Of a stretch of DNA of 64,000 nucleotides, positions 26,826 to 34,189 are shown piece by piece. A program made the translations under genes and the position numbers. The notes beneath the pieces are model-generated. The model did no database searches, had not been told where the DNA came from, and was given only the letters and a program-made list of their open reading frames with translations. Numbering within the stretch: position 1 is the stretch's first letter; every line of letters begins with the position of its first letter. Origin of the DNA: Bacteroidota bacterium. GTDB taxonomy: Bacteria > Bacteroidota > Bacteroidia > Chitinophagales > LD1. The stretch spans positions 62,001 through 126,000 of the forward strand of contig CANJLD010000005.1 in assembly GCA_947475165.1 (NCBI GenBank), read 5' to 3'.

Positions 26826-27638
26826 AATAACGAAGTCTACTACCTCGCGAAGTTCACTCTTATCTCTTATGTGAATGTCGCTTTTATGATAAACAATTGA
26901 TAAAGGCGGAACGCTGGATGTGAGCCACACATTTCCTCCAATCACACTGTCGTGACCAATCACTGTTTCTCCGCCAAGAATACAACTACCGGCATAAAGA
27001 AGAACGTTATTCTCGATAGTAGGATGACGTTTTGCTCCTTGCGTTTCTTTACGAACCGCTAACGCACCAAGCGTAACCCCTTGATAAAGTTTTACGCTAT
27101 CGCCAATAACCGTTGTTTGCCCAACCACCACACCGGTGCCGTGGTCAATAAAAAAAGGACTGCCAATACTCGCTCCCGGGTGAATATCAATACCGGTTTT
27201 ATTGTGCGCATACTCGGTAATAACACGTGGCACAATAGGAACACTCAACTTTGAAAGTTCATGTGCCAACCGGTAAACAGTAATGGCATAAAACCCCGGA
27301 TAGGCAATAATCACTTCTTCAATTCCCTCGGCTGCGGGGTCAGACTTTAAGAAGAATTCGGCATCGGCAATCAGCTTATTGTAGATAGCGGGCAGTTGAT
27401 TAAAAAACTGCTCCACCACTTCATCAGCAGAAAGATTGAGCCGGTTGCTGAGCGGCTGAAGAATTTCTTTCAGCGATTTGTGCAGGCGTTCTTCCTTTTC
27501 ATCTGCCACCTCATAGTGATAAGTAAAAGTTGATTCAATGGGAAACAGCAAGTCTATCAACTCATCGGTAAACTTATGGATGAATGCCCGTGATGGCAGT
27601 TTGCTGAAATCTATTTTTTGCGATGGTTCAATTTTCAT
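26823..27638 (-). CDS. cysE: Serine O-acetyltransferase
   Basis: 271 residues. A helical N-terminal half is followed by a left-handed beta-helix acetyltransferase domain (about 155-265). Hexapeptide-repeat signatures: TGIDIHPGASIGSPFFIDHG, GVVVGQTTVIGDSVKLYQGV, GAKRHPTIENNVLLYAGSCI and GGNVWLTSSVPP. The His in FIDHGTG and the Asp/His around HPGA match the active site of SATs of the EpsC type. It makes O-acetylserine from serine and acetyl-CoA, which CysK then uses. The start at 27638 follows directly on an intrinsic terminator that is itself preceded by a cysteine-rich leader peptide, so expression is probably controlled by cysteine supply. Confidence 0.95.
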   Translation of the reverse strand: MKIEPSQKIDFSKLPSRAFIHKFTDELIDLLFPIESTFTYHYEVADEKEERLHKSLKEILQPLSNRLNLSADEVVEQFFNQLPAIYNKLIADAEFFLKSDPAAEGIEEVIIAYPGFYAITVYRLAHELSKLSVPIVPRVITEYAHNKTGIDIHPGASIGSPFFIDHGTGVVVGQTTVIGDSVKLYQGVTLGALAVRKETQGAKRHPTIENNVLLYAGSCILGGETVIGHDSVIGGNVWLTSSVPPLSIVYHKSDIHIRDKSELREVVDFVI

Positions 27639-27652
27639 TTCTTGTTTTGTTT

Positions 27653-27682
27653 AAATAAAAAACCCTTCGTGGTGCGAAGGGT
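27653..27682 (-). terminator. Attenuator terminator 15 nt upstream of the cysE start
   Basis: On the minus strand AACCCTTCG-CACCA-CGAAGGGTT is followed by TTTTATTTAA, a standard Rho-independent terminator. Its position ahead of cysE, with no minus-strand gene upstream to terminate other than the 18-residue leader, marks it as a regulatory (attenuation) terminator. Confidence 0.8.
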
Positions 27683-27726
27683 TGCGAATATTTTTGTGAA
27701 ACCGGTGTTCAATTACAAAAGCGTAT

Positions 27727-27783
27727 TCATTCCCCTTTACAAGGCGAACAACAGCAACAACAGATTATTTGAATGAATTTCAT
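27727..27783 (-). CDS. Cysteine leader peptide of the cysE operon (18 aa, six Cys)
   Basis: The minus-strand frame from ATG at 27783 to TGA at 27727 encodes MKFIQIICCCCCSPCKGE. Five consecutive cysteine codons (TGT TGT TGC TGT TGT) plus a sixth lie 40-90 nt before an intrinsic terminator and upstream of serine O-acetyltransferase and cysteine synthase. This is the arrangement expected for ribosome-mediated attenuation: low Cys-tRNA stalls the ribosome in the Cys run and prevents the terminator. An AAAGGGG segment just before the stop codon (27732-27738) could pair with CCCTT of the terminator 5-prime arm, though over only about 5 bp. A -7-like promoter element lies 4 nt upstream of the ATG. 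Confidence 0.75.
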   Translation of the reverse strand: MKFIQIICCCCCSPCKGE

Positions 27784-27787
27784 GTAA

Positions 27788-27795
27788 CAAACATA
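27788..27795 (-). promoter_or_regulatory. Candidate -7 element TATGTTTG for the cys leader
   Basis: The minus-strand TATGTTTG fits TAnnTTTG and ends 4 nt before the leader-peptide ATG, so the transcript would be leaderless or nearly so. No convincing -33 TTTG was seen at 19-20 nt. Confidence 0.4.
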
Positions 27796-28049
27796 AAAAC
27801 TTCTGCAAATAAAATTGGGCGGACTATAACTGCTGCTTAGCACTTACCAGATTTTCCCCTCCGTAGCTCAAATCAATTTATTCTGCTTATGTTGGATTCC
27901 GGAACTCTGCTTTCTCTAAATAGCACAACGATAACAAAGAGAAAGCACCGTAGTATCACTCTAACGTCCCTGCATATCCATTCAAAAAAAAATAGGATTC
28001 CGTTTAAAATCTTACTGGCGGAAATAATTTTAAAAGTAAATCTATACTT

Positions 28050-28057
28050 TACCTTTG
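28050..28057 (+). promoter_or_regulatory. -7 promoter element TACCTTTG
   Basis: Exact TAnnTTTG match 11 bp upstream of the ATG at 28069 of the decayed gene. Confidence 0.5.
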
Positions 28058-28068
28058 AGCAACCCATT

Positions 28069-29563
28069 ATGAAAGCTCCAAAAAGCAATTCTTTATCAGA
28101 TTTGATTCACACTCTCTCTACAAATGAGAAGAGGTACTTTAAAATTTTTACAGCCAATTCCTCAGGTGATAAGAATTATCGGAAATTGTTTAATGCCATT
28201 GAAAGCGAAAAAATTTCGGATAAGAAGGAGTTGAAAAAGCGCATGAGCCACACCACTATGAATGTGAGCTACGAGAAAAAGTATTTACAAAAAATACTCA
28301 TGCGCGCCTTGCGCAACTTTCATGAAGATTCATCTTCGGAAATCATGCTGCATCAAACACTTATCGATATTGAAATTCTTTTCAACAAACAACATTACGA
28401 CTTGTGTCTCAGCCTGGTAAAACACGCTATGCAGGTAGGCGAAGAGAATGAACAATTTGCCCTGCTGATTCAATTGCTTAAATGGCAGCGGAAAATAATG
28501 ATACGCAAAGGGCAATACAGCGAGGTGGGTAAACAAAACAAAATACTTGTTGCCAAGGAGCGCGATTTTTTGAACAAACTGCTGAATGTGCTGGAGTATA
28601 AAGACGTTCAGGCGCAGTTTCTTACCCTGCTTGCGCAAAAAAAGGAAATGCCCGGCAAAAAGACGAGATGAAGGGGTTTAAAGAACTAATAAAAAATCCA
28701 TACCTAAAAAACGAAAAGCGCGCACTTAGTCATCATGCACTGTTACTGTATTTCGATTGTTGGAGTTGGTACTATCAGCATACACTACAGTTAGATAAAG
28801 CTTATAAAATGTGCCACCGCATCGTTAGCTATTTAGAAAAGAACCCTGATAAAATACGTTTGAATCCGCAGGCATACATGGCGGCTTTGTCAAGTTTATC
28901 TAACCGGTGCAGTAATTGCAACAAATATGATGAAGCGCTAAGGGTGATTGAAAAAATGGAACACATGCACGAAATAAAAGGCATAAAAATTCCAGAGAGT
29001 CTGCAAACCGAAATTCTTACTTACTCTATTGAACGCTGGCTAATGATTTTTGCTTTCAGCCGTGATTTTAAAAGGGGAATTGAGAGTTTTGAAAAAACAA
29101 AACATGAGATAGAAAAAAACCGCAAGGCACTTCGCCCCACTTTTGTAAGCATGTATCACGAATTGATTGCCTTATGCTATTTGCATTTGCAGCAATTCGA
29201 TAATGCACTCTAACATTTGCGCTATGTATTAGACGAAGTAGACGACAAACAGCGCAGGGATACTTTTTTGTATTCACATCTGCTGCATATTATCACACAT
29301 TTTGAGCTAGGAAATTATCAGCTTCTCCCTTACCTTATAAAATCGGTGAGTCGGTTTGCCAAATCGCGCGGTTTACTCAAGAATCAATCTCACTATTTCC
29401 TAAAATGTTCACCGAACTCAGTAAAAAGAATTCAAAAAAAGAAGTGCAGGAAATTGTAAAAACATATCTGCCAAAGTTTAAAGCCATTAACAAAATAAAT
29501 GCCGACAGTGTAATTATAGGTACTATTGATTTAGAGTTTTGGATGGAAGAGAAAATGAAATAA
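28069..29563 (+). pseudogene. Decayed helical-repeat protein gene (two frameshifts and one nonsense codon)
   Basis: The protein begins MKAPKSNSLSDLIHTLSTNEKRYFKIF, the opening of a Bacteroidetes family of about 490-520 residues made of TPR-like helical repeats, function unknown. The reading frame is broken three times. (1) Near an A7 run at 28637-28643 the frame moves; the second frame continues KKGNARQKDEMKGFKEL without a gap. (2) A TAA at 29211-29213 sits where the protein continues HLRYVLDEVDDKQ, consistent with CAA to TAA. (3) At about 29375-29395 the frame shifts again, after which MFTELSKKNSKKEVQEIVK follows, to the stop at 29561-29563. Joined, the pieces give one protein of about 497 residues. 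One indel in a homopolymer could be an assembly error, but three independent lesions favour true decay. Confidence 0.75.
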
Positions 29564-29670
29564 CAATCAATACAATTCATCAACACAAAAGTTTATTCAA
29601 AGCGACAAAAACACTCTATTGAAATCCATCAACAAGGAATTCTACCTTAGCTCACCTTATTTTAAACCCC

Positions 29671-29850
29671 ATGAGCAAAATATCAATTATCGTTTTTAGT
29701 TTTCTGTTGTTTTGTTGCTCCTGTAACCAAAGCACCGACCATGTAAATAATAATTCAACTACAGATTCGACTACTGTTTCTGAAAATGCAAACACAACGG
29801 AAGAAGACTCTACCTTACAAGAAGTGCTGGAGTTACCGTTGAAAAAATAG
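29671..29850 (+). CDS. Very small lipoprotein (59 aa)
   Basis: ATG at 29671, stop TAG at 29848. The product begins MSKISIIVFSFLLFCCSC, a short hydrophobic signal with lipobox cysteines at 15, 16 and 18. The mature part is Thr/Ser/Asn/Glu-rich (STTDSTTVSENANTTEED), a typical low-complexity linker. A TACCTTAG sequence 25 bp upstream is close to the -7 consensus. It is shorter than a usual annotation cutoff. Probably a surface or periplasmic tethered peptide; function unknown. Confidence 0.55.
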   Translation: MSKISIIVFSFLLFCCSCNQSTDHVNNNSTTDSTTVSENANTTEEDSTLQEVLELPLKK

Positions 29851-29901
29851 GTTCGCATACTAAATTTTCTTCCGCTGCGTTCATAATGTAAACACCGCAT
29901 T

Positions 29902-30768
29902 ATGAAAACCCGCCACCTGTTATTAACCACCATTGCTGCTTGTCTGCTCACTGCTTGCAGCAAGAGCGAAGATTTTCAGGAAAAATTTCTTAACACCGGT
30001 AAGCAGCAAACACTTTACGGCATTAAATACGGCAGCCATGCGCGCAACATCATGGATATTTCGCTGCCCGCAAATCGCAGTACCCATACACCGGTTGTAA
30101 TACTAATTCATGGCGGAGCCTGGATAATGGGTGACAAGTTTTATTTTATGAAAGAGATTGAGCAGTTTGCCAAAGCAGGCATTGCTTGCGCTACCATCAA
30201 CTACCGGTATGCATCCGATACTACCAACGTGCATAACCCCGACTTACTAAACGATGTAAAACAGGCGGTAGATTTTATTGCTTCCAAATCAGAGAAATGG
30301 CAGATTGCCCCTGACCGGTTTGGTTTGTGCGGACACAGTGCCGGTGGGCATCTGGCACTGCTAACAGCTTACACATTGAATGGTGGGAAAATAAAAGCTT
30401 GTGGCTCGTGGGCAGGGCCTCTCGATTTACTTAATCCCGAGCAATTAGCTGTTGTGGGCTGTAAAGAAATCGGCAAAACATATGTAGGCACCGGTTTAAA
30501 CACCGCGTCTGATACTGCGCAATATAAAGCGGCATCGCCTTACTGGATGGTGAGTAACAGTTCTATTCCAACTTTGCTCATTCACGGCACGGCAGATATC
30601 GGTGTTCCGTATTCCTGTTCTAAACTAATGAAAGAAAGGCACGATAGTTTGGGTGTAGAAAATCAACTGCACACCTTCACCGGTTCTGGTCATATTTGGC
30701 TCGGCAAAGATTTAGATAACGCACGTGCAATTACTCTAAAATGGTTTCAGGATAAACTACTGGAGTAA
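29902..30768 (+). CDS. Alpha/beta-hydrolase esterase, lipoprotein (BD-FAE/HSL-like)
   Basis: 288 residues. Lipobox ends at Cys19 (CLLTAC). Oxyanion motif HGGAWIMGD (the HGGxW form found in BD-FAE and HSL-type esterases), nucleophile elbow GHSAGGH with Ser146, Asp in LLIHGTADIGVPY and His in FTGSGHIWLG complete the triad. It should hydrolyse an ester of unknown identity outside the inner membrane. The start at 29902 gives a clean lipoprotein signal. The next gene is a convergent alpha/beta hydrolase of a different subfamily. Confidence 0.85.
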   Translation: MKTRHLLLTTIAACLLTACSKSEDFQEKFLNTGKQQTLYGIKYGSHARNIMDISLPANRSTHTPVVILIHGGAWIMGDKFYFMKEIEQFAKAGIACATINYRYASDTTNVHNPDLLNDVKQAVDFIASKSEKWQIAPDRFGLCGHSAGGHLALLTAYTLNGGKIKACGSWAGPLDLLNPEQLAVVGCKEIGKTYVGTGLNTASDTAQYKAASPYWMVSNSSIPTLLIHGTADIGVPYSCSKLMKERHDSLGVENQLHTFTGSGHIWLGKDLDNARAITLKWFQDKLLE

Positions 30769-30772
30769 ACGT

Positions 30773-30816
30773 GTGTCATTCTGGCGAAGTCGAAGAATTA
30801 GAACCTTGCAAGGTTC
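30773..30816. repeat. Dispersed repeat with palindrome GAACCTTGCAAGGTTC
   Basis: GTGTCATTCTGGCGAAGTCG leads into the perfect 16-bp palindrome GAACCTTGCAAGGTTC (30801-30816). Both are familiar as Bacteroidetes intergenic repeats. The palindrome encodes the last residues of the minus-strand hydrolase. Confidence 0.6.
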
Positions 30817-31643
30817 ACAAACTTCTTGCTTAAAAAGTCAATGATGATAGAATTCACCACGCCTGCCTTTTCTTTTTGCGGATAATGCTTAGTACCTGGA
30901 ATTACTGCTAAGTAACCGCGCTGTACACTTTCAAACATTTCGCTTGTGTGGCTCTGTTTAATAATATCATGGTCACCAGTCATAAATAAAGCAGGGCATT
31001 TTATTTTTTGCAAATCACCAACGGTTAAGTTTGGCTCGGTGAGCAACATGGTTTTCATCCGCTCCGTAAAAGGCACCAACAATTTGTCATTCGGCCAGCC
31101 ACGGAAATTATTACGAACGAATGAATACACTTTATCAGCATCCCATGCTTTTACTTTGTCCAATACTTCGTGATACACTACGCTGGTATCAACCTTGTAA
31201 TTAGCACCAATAGCCACCAATTTTCTAACACGCTCCGGATGGTCAATAGCTAAATACAAACCGATAATTCCTCCGTCACCAAAACCAACTATGTGTGCGC
31301 TGTCAATCTTCAATACGTTCATAAGCCCCAACACATCTTCGCTCAGCAGAAAATAATCGAGCTTTCGGTCAGTAAAAGTTGATTTACCGTGTCCGCGGTT
31401 ATCCAAAGCAACAACTCTGTATCGTTTCGAAAATTCGGGAATCTGTTTATCCCATTCAGTCATGCACTCCATTGAGCCGTGTAAAAGAAAAAGCACATCG
31501 CTACCGGTGCCGTAAATTTTGTAATGAATTTTCACGTCATTTATTTTCGCGAACTGTCCTTTTACAGTATCCATAGAAGATTGCGAAAACAAAAGTGATG
31601 AAAGAAGGAGTAAACAAACAGATAGCGTAAATTTTTGCTTCAT
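30798..31643 (-). CDS. Alpha/beta-hydrolase-fold protein lacking the nucleophile serine
   Basis: 281 residues, signal peptide about 1-20 (LLFSQ). Hydrolase-fold landmarks: LLHGSMECMTEW (oxyanion loop), ALDNRGHGKST, MTGDHDII (acid) and IPGTKHYP (histidine). The nucleophile elbow, normally GxSxG, reads HIVGFGDGGIIG, with Gly122 (codon GGT) where Ser is expected. A single base change from AGT would explain it. As encoded, it may be inactive as a serine hydrolase or may be a pseudoenzyme. The C-terminal NLARF is encoded by the dispersed palindrome at 30801-30816, so the original 3-prime end may have been altered. Confidence 0.8.
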   Translation of the reverse strand: MKQKFTLSVCLLLLSSLLFSQSSMDTVKGQFAKINDVKIHYKIYGTGSDVLFLLHGSMECMTEWDKQIPEFSKRYRVVALDNRGHGKSTFTDRKLDYFLLSEDVLGLMNVLKIDSAHIVGFGDGGIIGLYLAIDHPERVRKLVAIGANYKVDTSVVYHEVLDKVKAWDADKVYSFVRNNFRGWPNDKLLVPFTERMKTMLLTEPNLTVGDLQKIKCPALFMTGDHDIIKQSHTSEMFESVQRGYLAVIPGTKHYPQKEKAGVVNSIIIDFLSKKFVNLARF

Positions 31644-31704
31644 ATTTTTGGGTTGTTGCGCGAATATAAATTAAACACACAAAGGTAGTCATCCCTAATT
31701 TTTA

Positions 31705-31712
31705 TAGGTTTG
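31705..31712 (+). promoter_or_regulatory. -7 promoter element TAGGTTTG
   Basis: Exact TAnnTTTG, ending 4 nt before the GTG start at 31717. A start site 5-7 nt downstream would make the mRNA leaderless. Confidence 0.5.
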
Positions 31713-31716
31713 GCGC

Positions 31717-33135
31717 GTGAAGAATAAGTTCGATTTATCTCATCCTGTTTTCAAATTCATCGTTGAAGCTGCCGCTGATTTAAACAGCGAAACCTATGCG
31801 GTTGGAGGCTGGGTGCGCGACCAATTACTCAACAGAACTTGCAAAGACATTGATTTTGTTTGTGTAGGCAGCGGTATTGAATTGGCACAAAAAGCAGCAG
31901 AGAAAATTGATAGAAATCTTCATGTAAACTATTTCAAAAATTTCGGCACCGCGCAGTTTCGCTGGAACGATTTGGATTTAGAATTTGTTGGTGCAAGAAA
32001 AGAAAGTTACGACCGAAACTCGCGCAAACCTATTGTAGAAGACGGAACTCTCGAAGACGACCAGAACCGCAGAGATTTCACCATCAATGCTATGGCAATT
32101 TCACTCAACAAAAATTCTATTGGTGAGCTGCTCGACCCGTTCAATGGAGTAAAAGATTTAGAAGACAAACTCATCCGCACACCGCTCGACCCCGATATTA
32201 CTTTCAGCGATGACCCTTTGCGAATGATGCGCGCTATTCGTTTTGCCACACAACTGGATTTTAAAATTCTTCCTGAAACCTTTGATGCTATTAAACGAAA
32301 CAAGGAGCGCATCAAAATAATTTCGCAAGAGCGCATTACCGATGAGCTGAACAAAATTATTCTTGCAAAAACACCAAGCATTGGTTTTATTCTATTGGAA
32401 GAATGCGGCTTGCTCGAAATTATTTTCCCGGAGTTTCAAAAACTGAAAGGAGTAGAGAACTACGAAGGCAAAGGACATAAGGATAATTTCTATCACACAC
32501 TACAGGTGTTAGATAACATTACAAAAACAACCAATGATTTATGGTTGCGTTGGGCAGCAGTATTACACGACATTGCCAAACCACCTACTAAAAAATTTGT
32601 GGAAGGCACCGGTTGGACATTTCACGGACACGAAGTTTTAGGCAGTAAATGGGTGCCGAAAATTTTCGGACGAATGAAATTGCCCATGGGCAACGAAATG
32701 AAATTCGTTCGCAAAATGGTTTACCTGCATTTGCGTCCTATTGCCTTAACCAAAGAAGAAATAACCGATTCAGCACTGCGCAGATTATTATTTGAAGCCG
32801 GTGACGATATTGAAAATCTATTGATGCTCTGTGAAGCAGATATTACGAGTAAGAATCGCGAAAAAGTGAAACGCTATCTGGCACGTTTTGAAGTAGTACG
32901 CGAAAAACTAAAAGAAGTAGAGGAGAAAGACCAGGTGCGCAATTTCCAACCACCGGTAACTGGTGAGTTGATTATGCAAACCTTCGGCATTGGTCCATCA
33001 AAAGAAATTGGGGTGATAAAAGAAGAAATTAAAGAAGCTATCCTGGAAGGCAAAATTCGTAATGATTACAACGAGGCATTTCGAATGATGATTGAGTTAG
33101 GTGAAAAATTAGGCCTCAAAAAAATTACCAATTAA
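31717..33135 (+). CDS. CCA tRNA nucleotidyltransferase (poly-A polymerase family) with HD domain
   Basis: 472 residues, GTG start. Nucleotidyltransferase core AVGGWVRDQLLNRTCKDIDF (the two Asp of DID/DxD bind metal), FGTAQFRWNDLDLEFVGARK and RRDFTINAMA, then an RNA-binding region with DPLRMMRAIRFATQLDF and a C-terminal HD phosphohydrolase domain (about 255-370, LRWAAVLHDIAKPPTK). It adds or repairs the CCA end of tRNA. It is followed by miaA, also a tRNA-processing gene, 29 bp downstream. Confidence 0.9.
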   Translation: MKNKFDLSHPVFKFIVEAAADLNSETYAVGGWVRDQLLNRTCKDIDFVCVGSGIELAQKAAEKIDRNLHVNYFKNFGTAQFRWNDLDLEFVGARKESYDRNSRKPIVEDGTLEDDQNRRDFTINAMAISLNKNSIGELLDPFNGVKDLEDKLIRTPLDPDITFSDDPLRMMRAIRFATQLDFKILPETFDAIKRNKERIKIISQERITDELNKIILAKTPSIGFILLEECGLLEIIFPEFQKLKGVENYEGKGHKDNFYHTLQVLDNITKTTNDLWLRWAAVLHDIAKPPTKKFVEGTGWTFHGHEVLGSKWVPKIFGRMKLPMGNEMKFVRKMVYLHLRPIALTKEEITDSALRRLLFEAGDDIENLLMLCEADITSKNREKVKRYLARFEVVREKLKEVEEKDQVRNFQPPVTGELIMQTFGIGPSKEIGVIKEEIKEAILEGKIRNDYNEAFRMMIELGEKLGLKKITN

Positions 33136-33136
33136 A

Positions 33137-33206
33137 ACTTCGCGCCTCCGCGCCTTCGCGTGAAATGAATCCAAATTCCAAATTCCAAATTCCAAAGTTC
33201 AAAGTT
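33137..33206. repeat. Repeat cluster at the miaA 5-prime end
   Basis: CTTCGCGCCTCCGCGCCTTC then CGTGAAATG followed by AATTCCAAATTCCAAATTCC tandem 8-bp units. This type of sequence is usually intergenic in Bacteroidetes. Here it supplies the miaA start codon and about a dozen N-terminal residues. Confidence 0.6.
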
Positions 33207-34100
33207 CTTATTGTTGTCTGCGGTCCAACTGCCATCGGTAAAACTTCTCTTGCCATTGATTTAGCTATAAGCTATCAGTCCGAAATCATCTCTGCCGACT
33301 CGCGACAGTTTTATAAAGAGATGAACATCGGCACAGCAAAGCCAACCGAAGAACAGTTAGAAGAAGTGCCTCACCATTTCATCAACAACATTTCTATACA
33401 CAACAAAAGCTATAGCGCGGGTAAGTATGAATACGAAGTGCTGGAGTTTCTTGAAAAATATTTTCAGCAGAAAGAAATAGCGGTAATGGTGGGCGGTTCA
33501 GGCCTTTTCATTAATGCAGTCTGCAGCGGCTTCGATAAGTTTGAAAAAGAAGACGACAGTCATCTCTGGGTTACGCGCAGATTCCTCAACGAAAAAAACC
33601 TAGAATGGCTGCAAGCAGAAGTAGAACGTTTAGACCCCGAATACTTTGCCATCGTTGACAAAAAAAATCCCATGCGTCTTAAACGCGCACTCGAAATAAT
33701 TTACACTACCGGTAAAAAATACTCTGAGCAACGCATTGGCAAAAAAACAGAACGCCCGTTCAACATTATTAAAATAGGATTGAGTTTGCCTAGAGAAATA
33801 CTCAATGAAAGAATTAATACCCGTGTTGACGAAATGATGAAAGCCGGTTTGCTGGAAGAAGTAAAGCAACTCTACCTTCATAAAAAACTGCATACACTAA
33901 ACACCGTTGGCTATACCGAGCTATTTGATTTTATCGAAGACAAAATTTCTTTAGAAGATGCCGTTGCGCTCATCAAACAAAATACCCGCAACTATGCCAA
34001 ACGGCAAATGACTTGGTTCAAAAAAGATGACGGCATAAAATGGTTCCAACCGGAACAGGTGGAAGAACTTTTTAATTATATAAACGAAAAAATACAATGA
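33165..34100 (+). CDS. miaA: tRNA dimethylallyltransferase
   Basis: 311 residues. P-loop VVCGPTAIGKTSLAID, ISADSRQFYKEMNIGTAKPT, VPHHFINNISIH, SAGKYEYE and GGSGLFINAVC are standard MiaA motifs. It adds a dimethylallyl group to A37 of tRNAs reading UNN codons. The first residues (MNPNSKFQIPKF) come from tandem ATTCCAA repeats, so the conserved protein effectively begins at KVLIVVCGPT. Only the ATG at 33165 gives an in-frame start. It lies downstream of the CCA transferase gene in the same direction. Confidence 0.92.
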   Translation: MNPNSKFQIPKFKVLIVVCGPTAIGKTSLAIDLAISYQSEIISADSRQFYKEMNIGTAKPTEEQLEEVPHHFINNISIHNKSYSAGKYEYEVLEFLEKYFQQKEIAVMVGGSGLFINAVCSGFDKFEKEDDSHLWVTRRFLNEKNLEWLQAEVERLDPEYFAIVDKKNPMRLKRALEIIYTTGKKYSEQRIGKKTERPFNIIKIGLSLPREILNERINTRVDEMMKAGLLEEVKQLYLHKKLHTLNTVGYTELFDFIEDKISLEDAVALIKQNTRNYAKRQMTWFKKDDGIKWFQPEQVEELFNYINEKIQ

Positions 34101-34123
34101 ATGAATAACGATTAACGATTTTA

Positions 34124-34168
34124 GATTAACGAAGCGGCTTCCACTTCTGCAATCTGTATTCGTTAATC
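34124..34168. repeat. Inverted repeat GATTAACGAA/TTCGTTAATC
   Basis: A 10-bp perfect stem with a 25-nt loop, embedded among further AACGATT words, between miaA and the MFS gene. Confidence 0.55.
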
Positions 34169-34189
34169 GTTGTTCTCAAATCGTTTTAC

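Noticed and set aside
27683-27840. SAM riboswitch or T-box in the cysE leader
   Set aside because: None of the conserved S-box or T-box core sequences are visible; the Cys-codon run explains the terminator better.
28630-28680. Programmed frameshift in the A7 run of the helical-repeat gene
   Set aside because: A later in-frame stop and a third frameshift make gene decay more likely than recoding.
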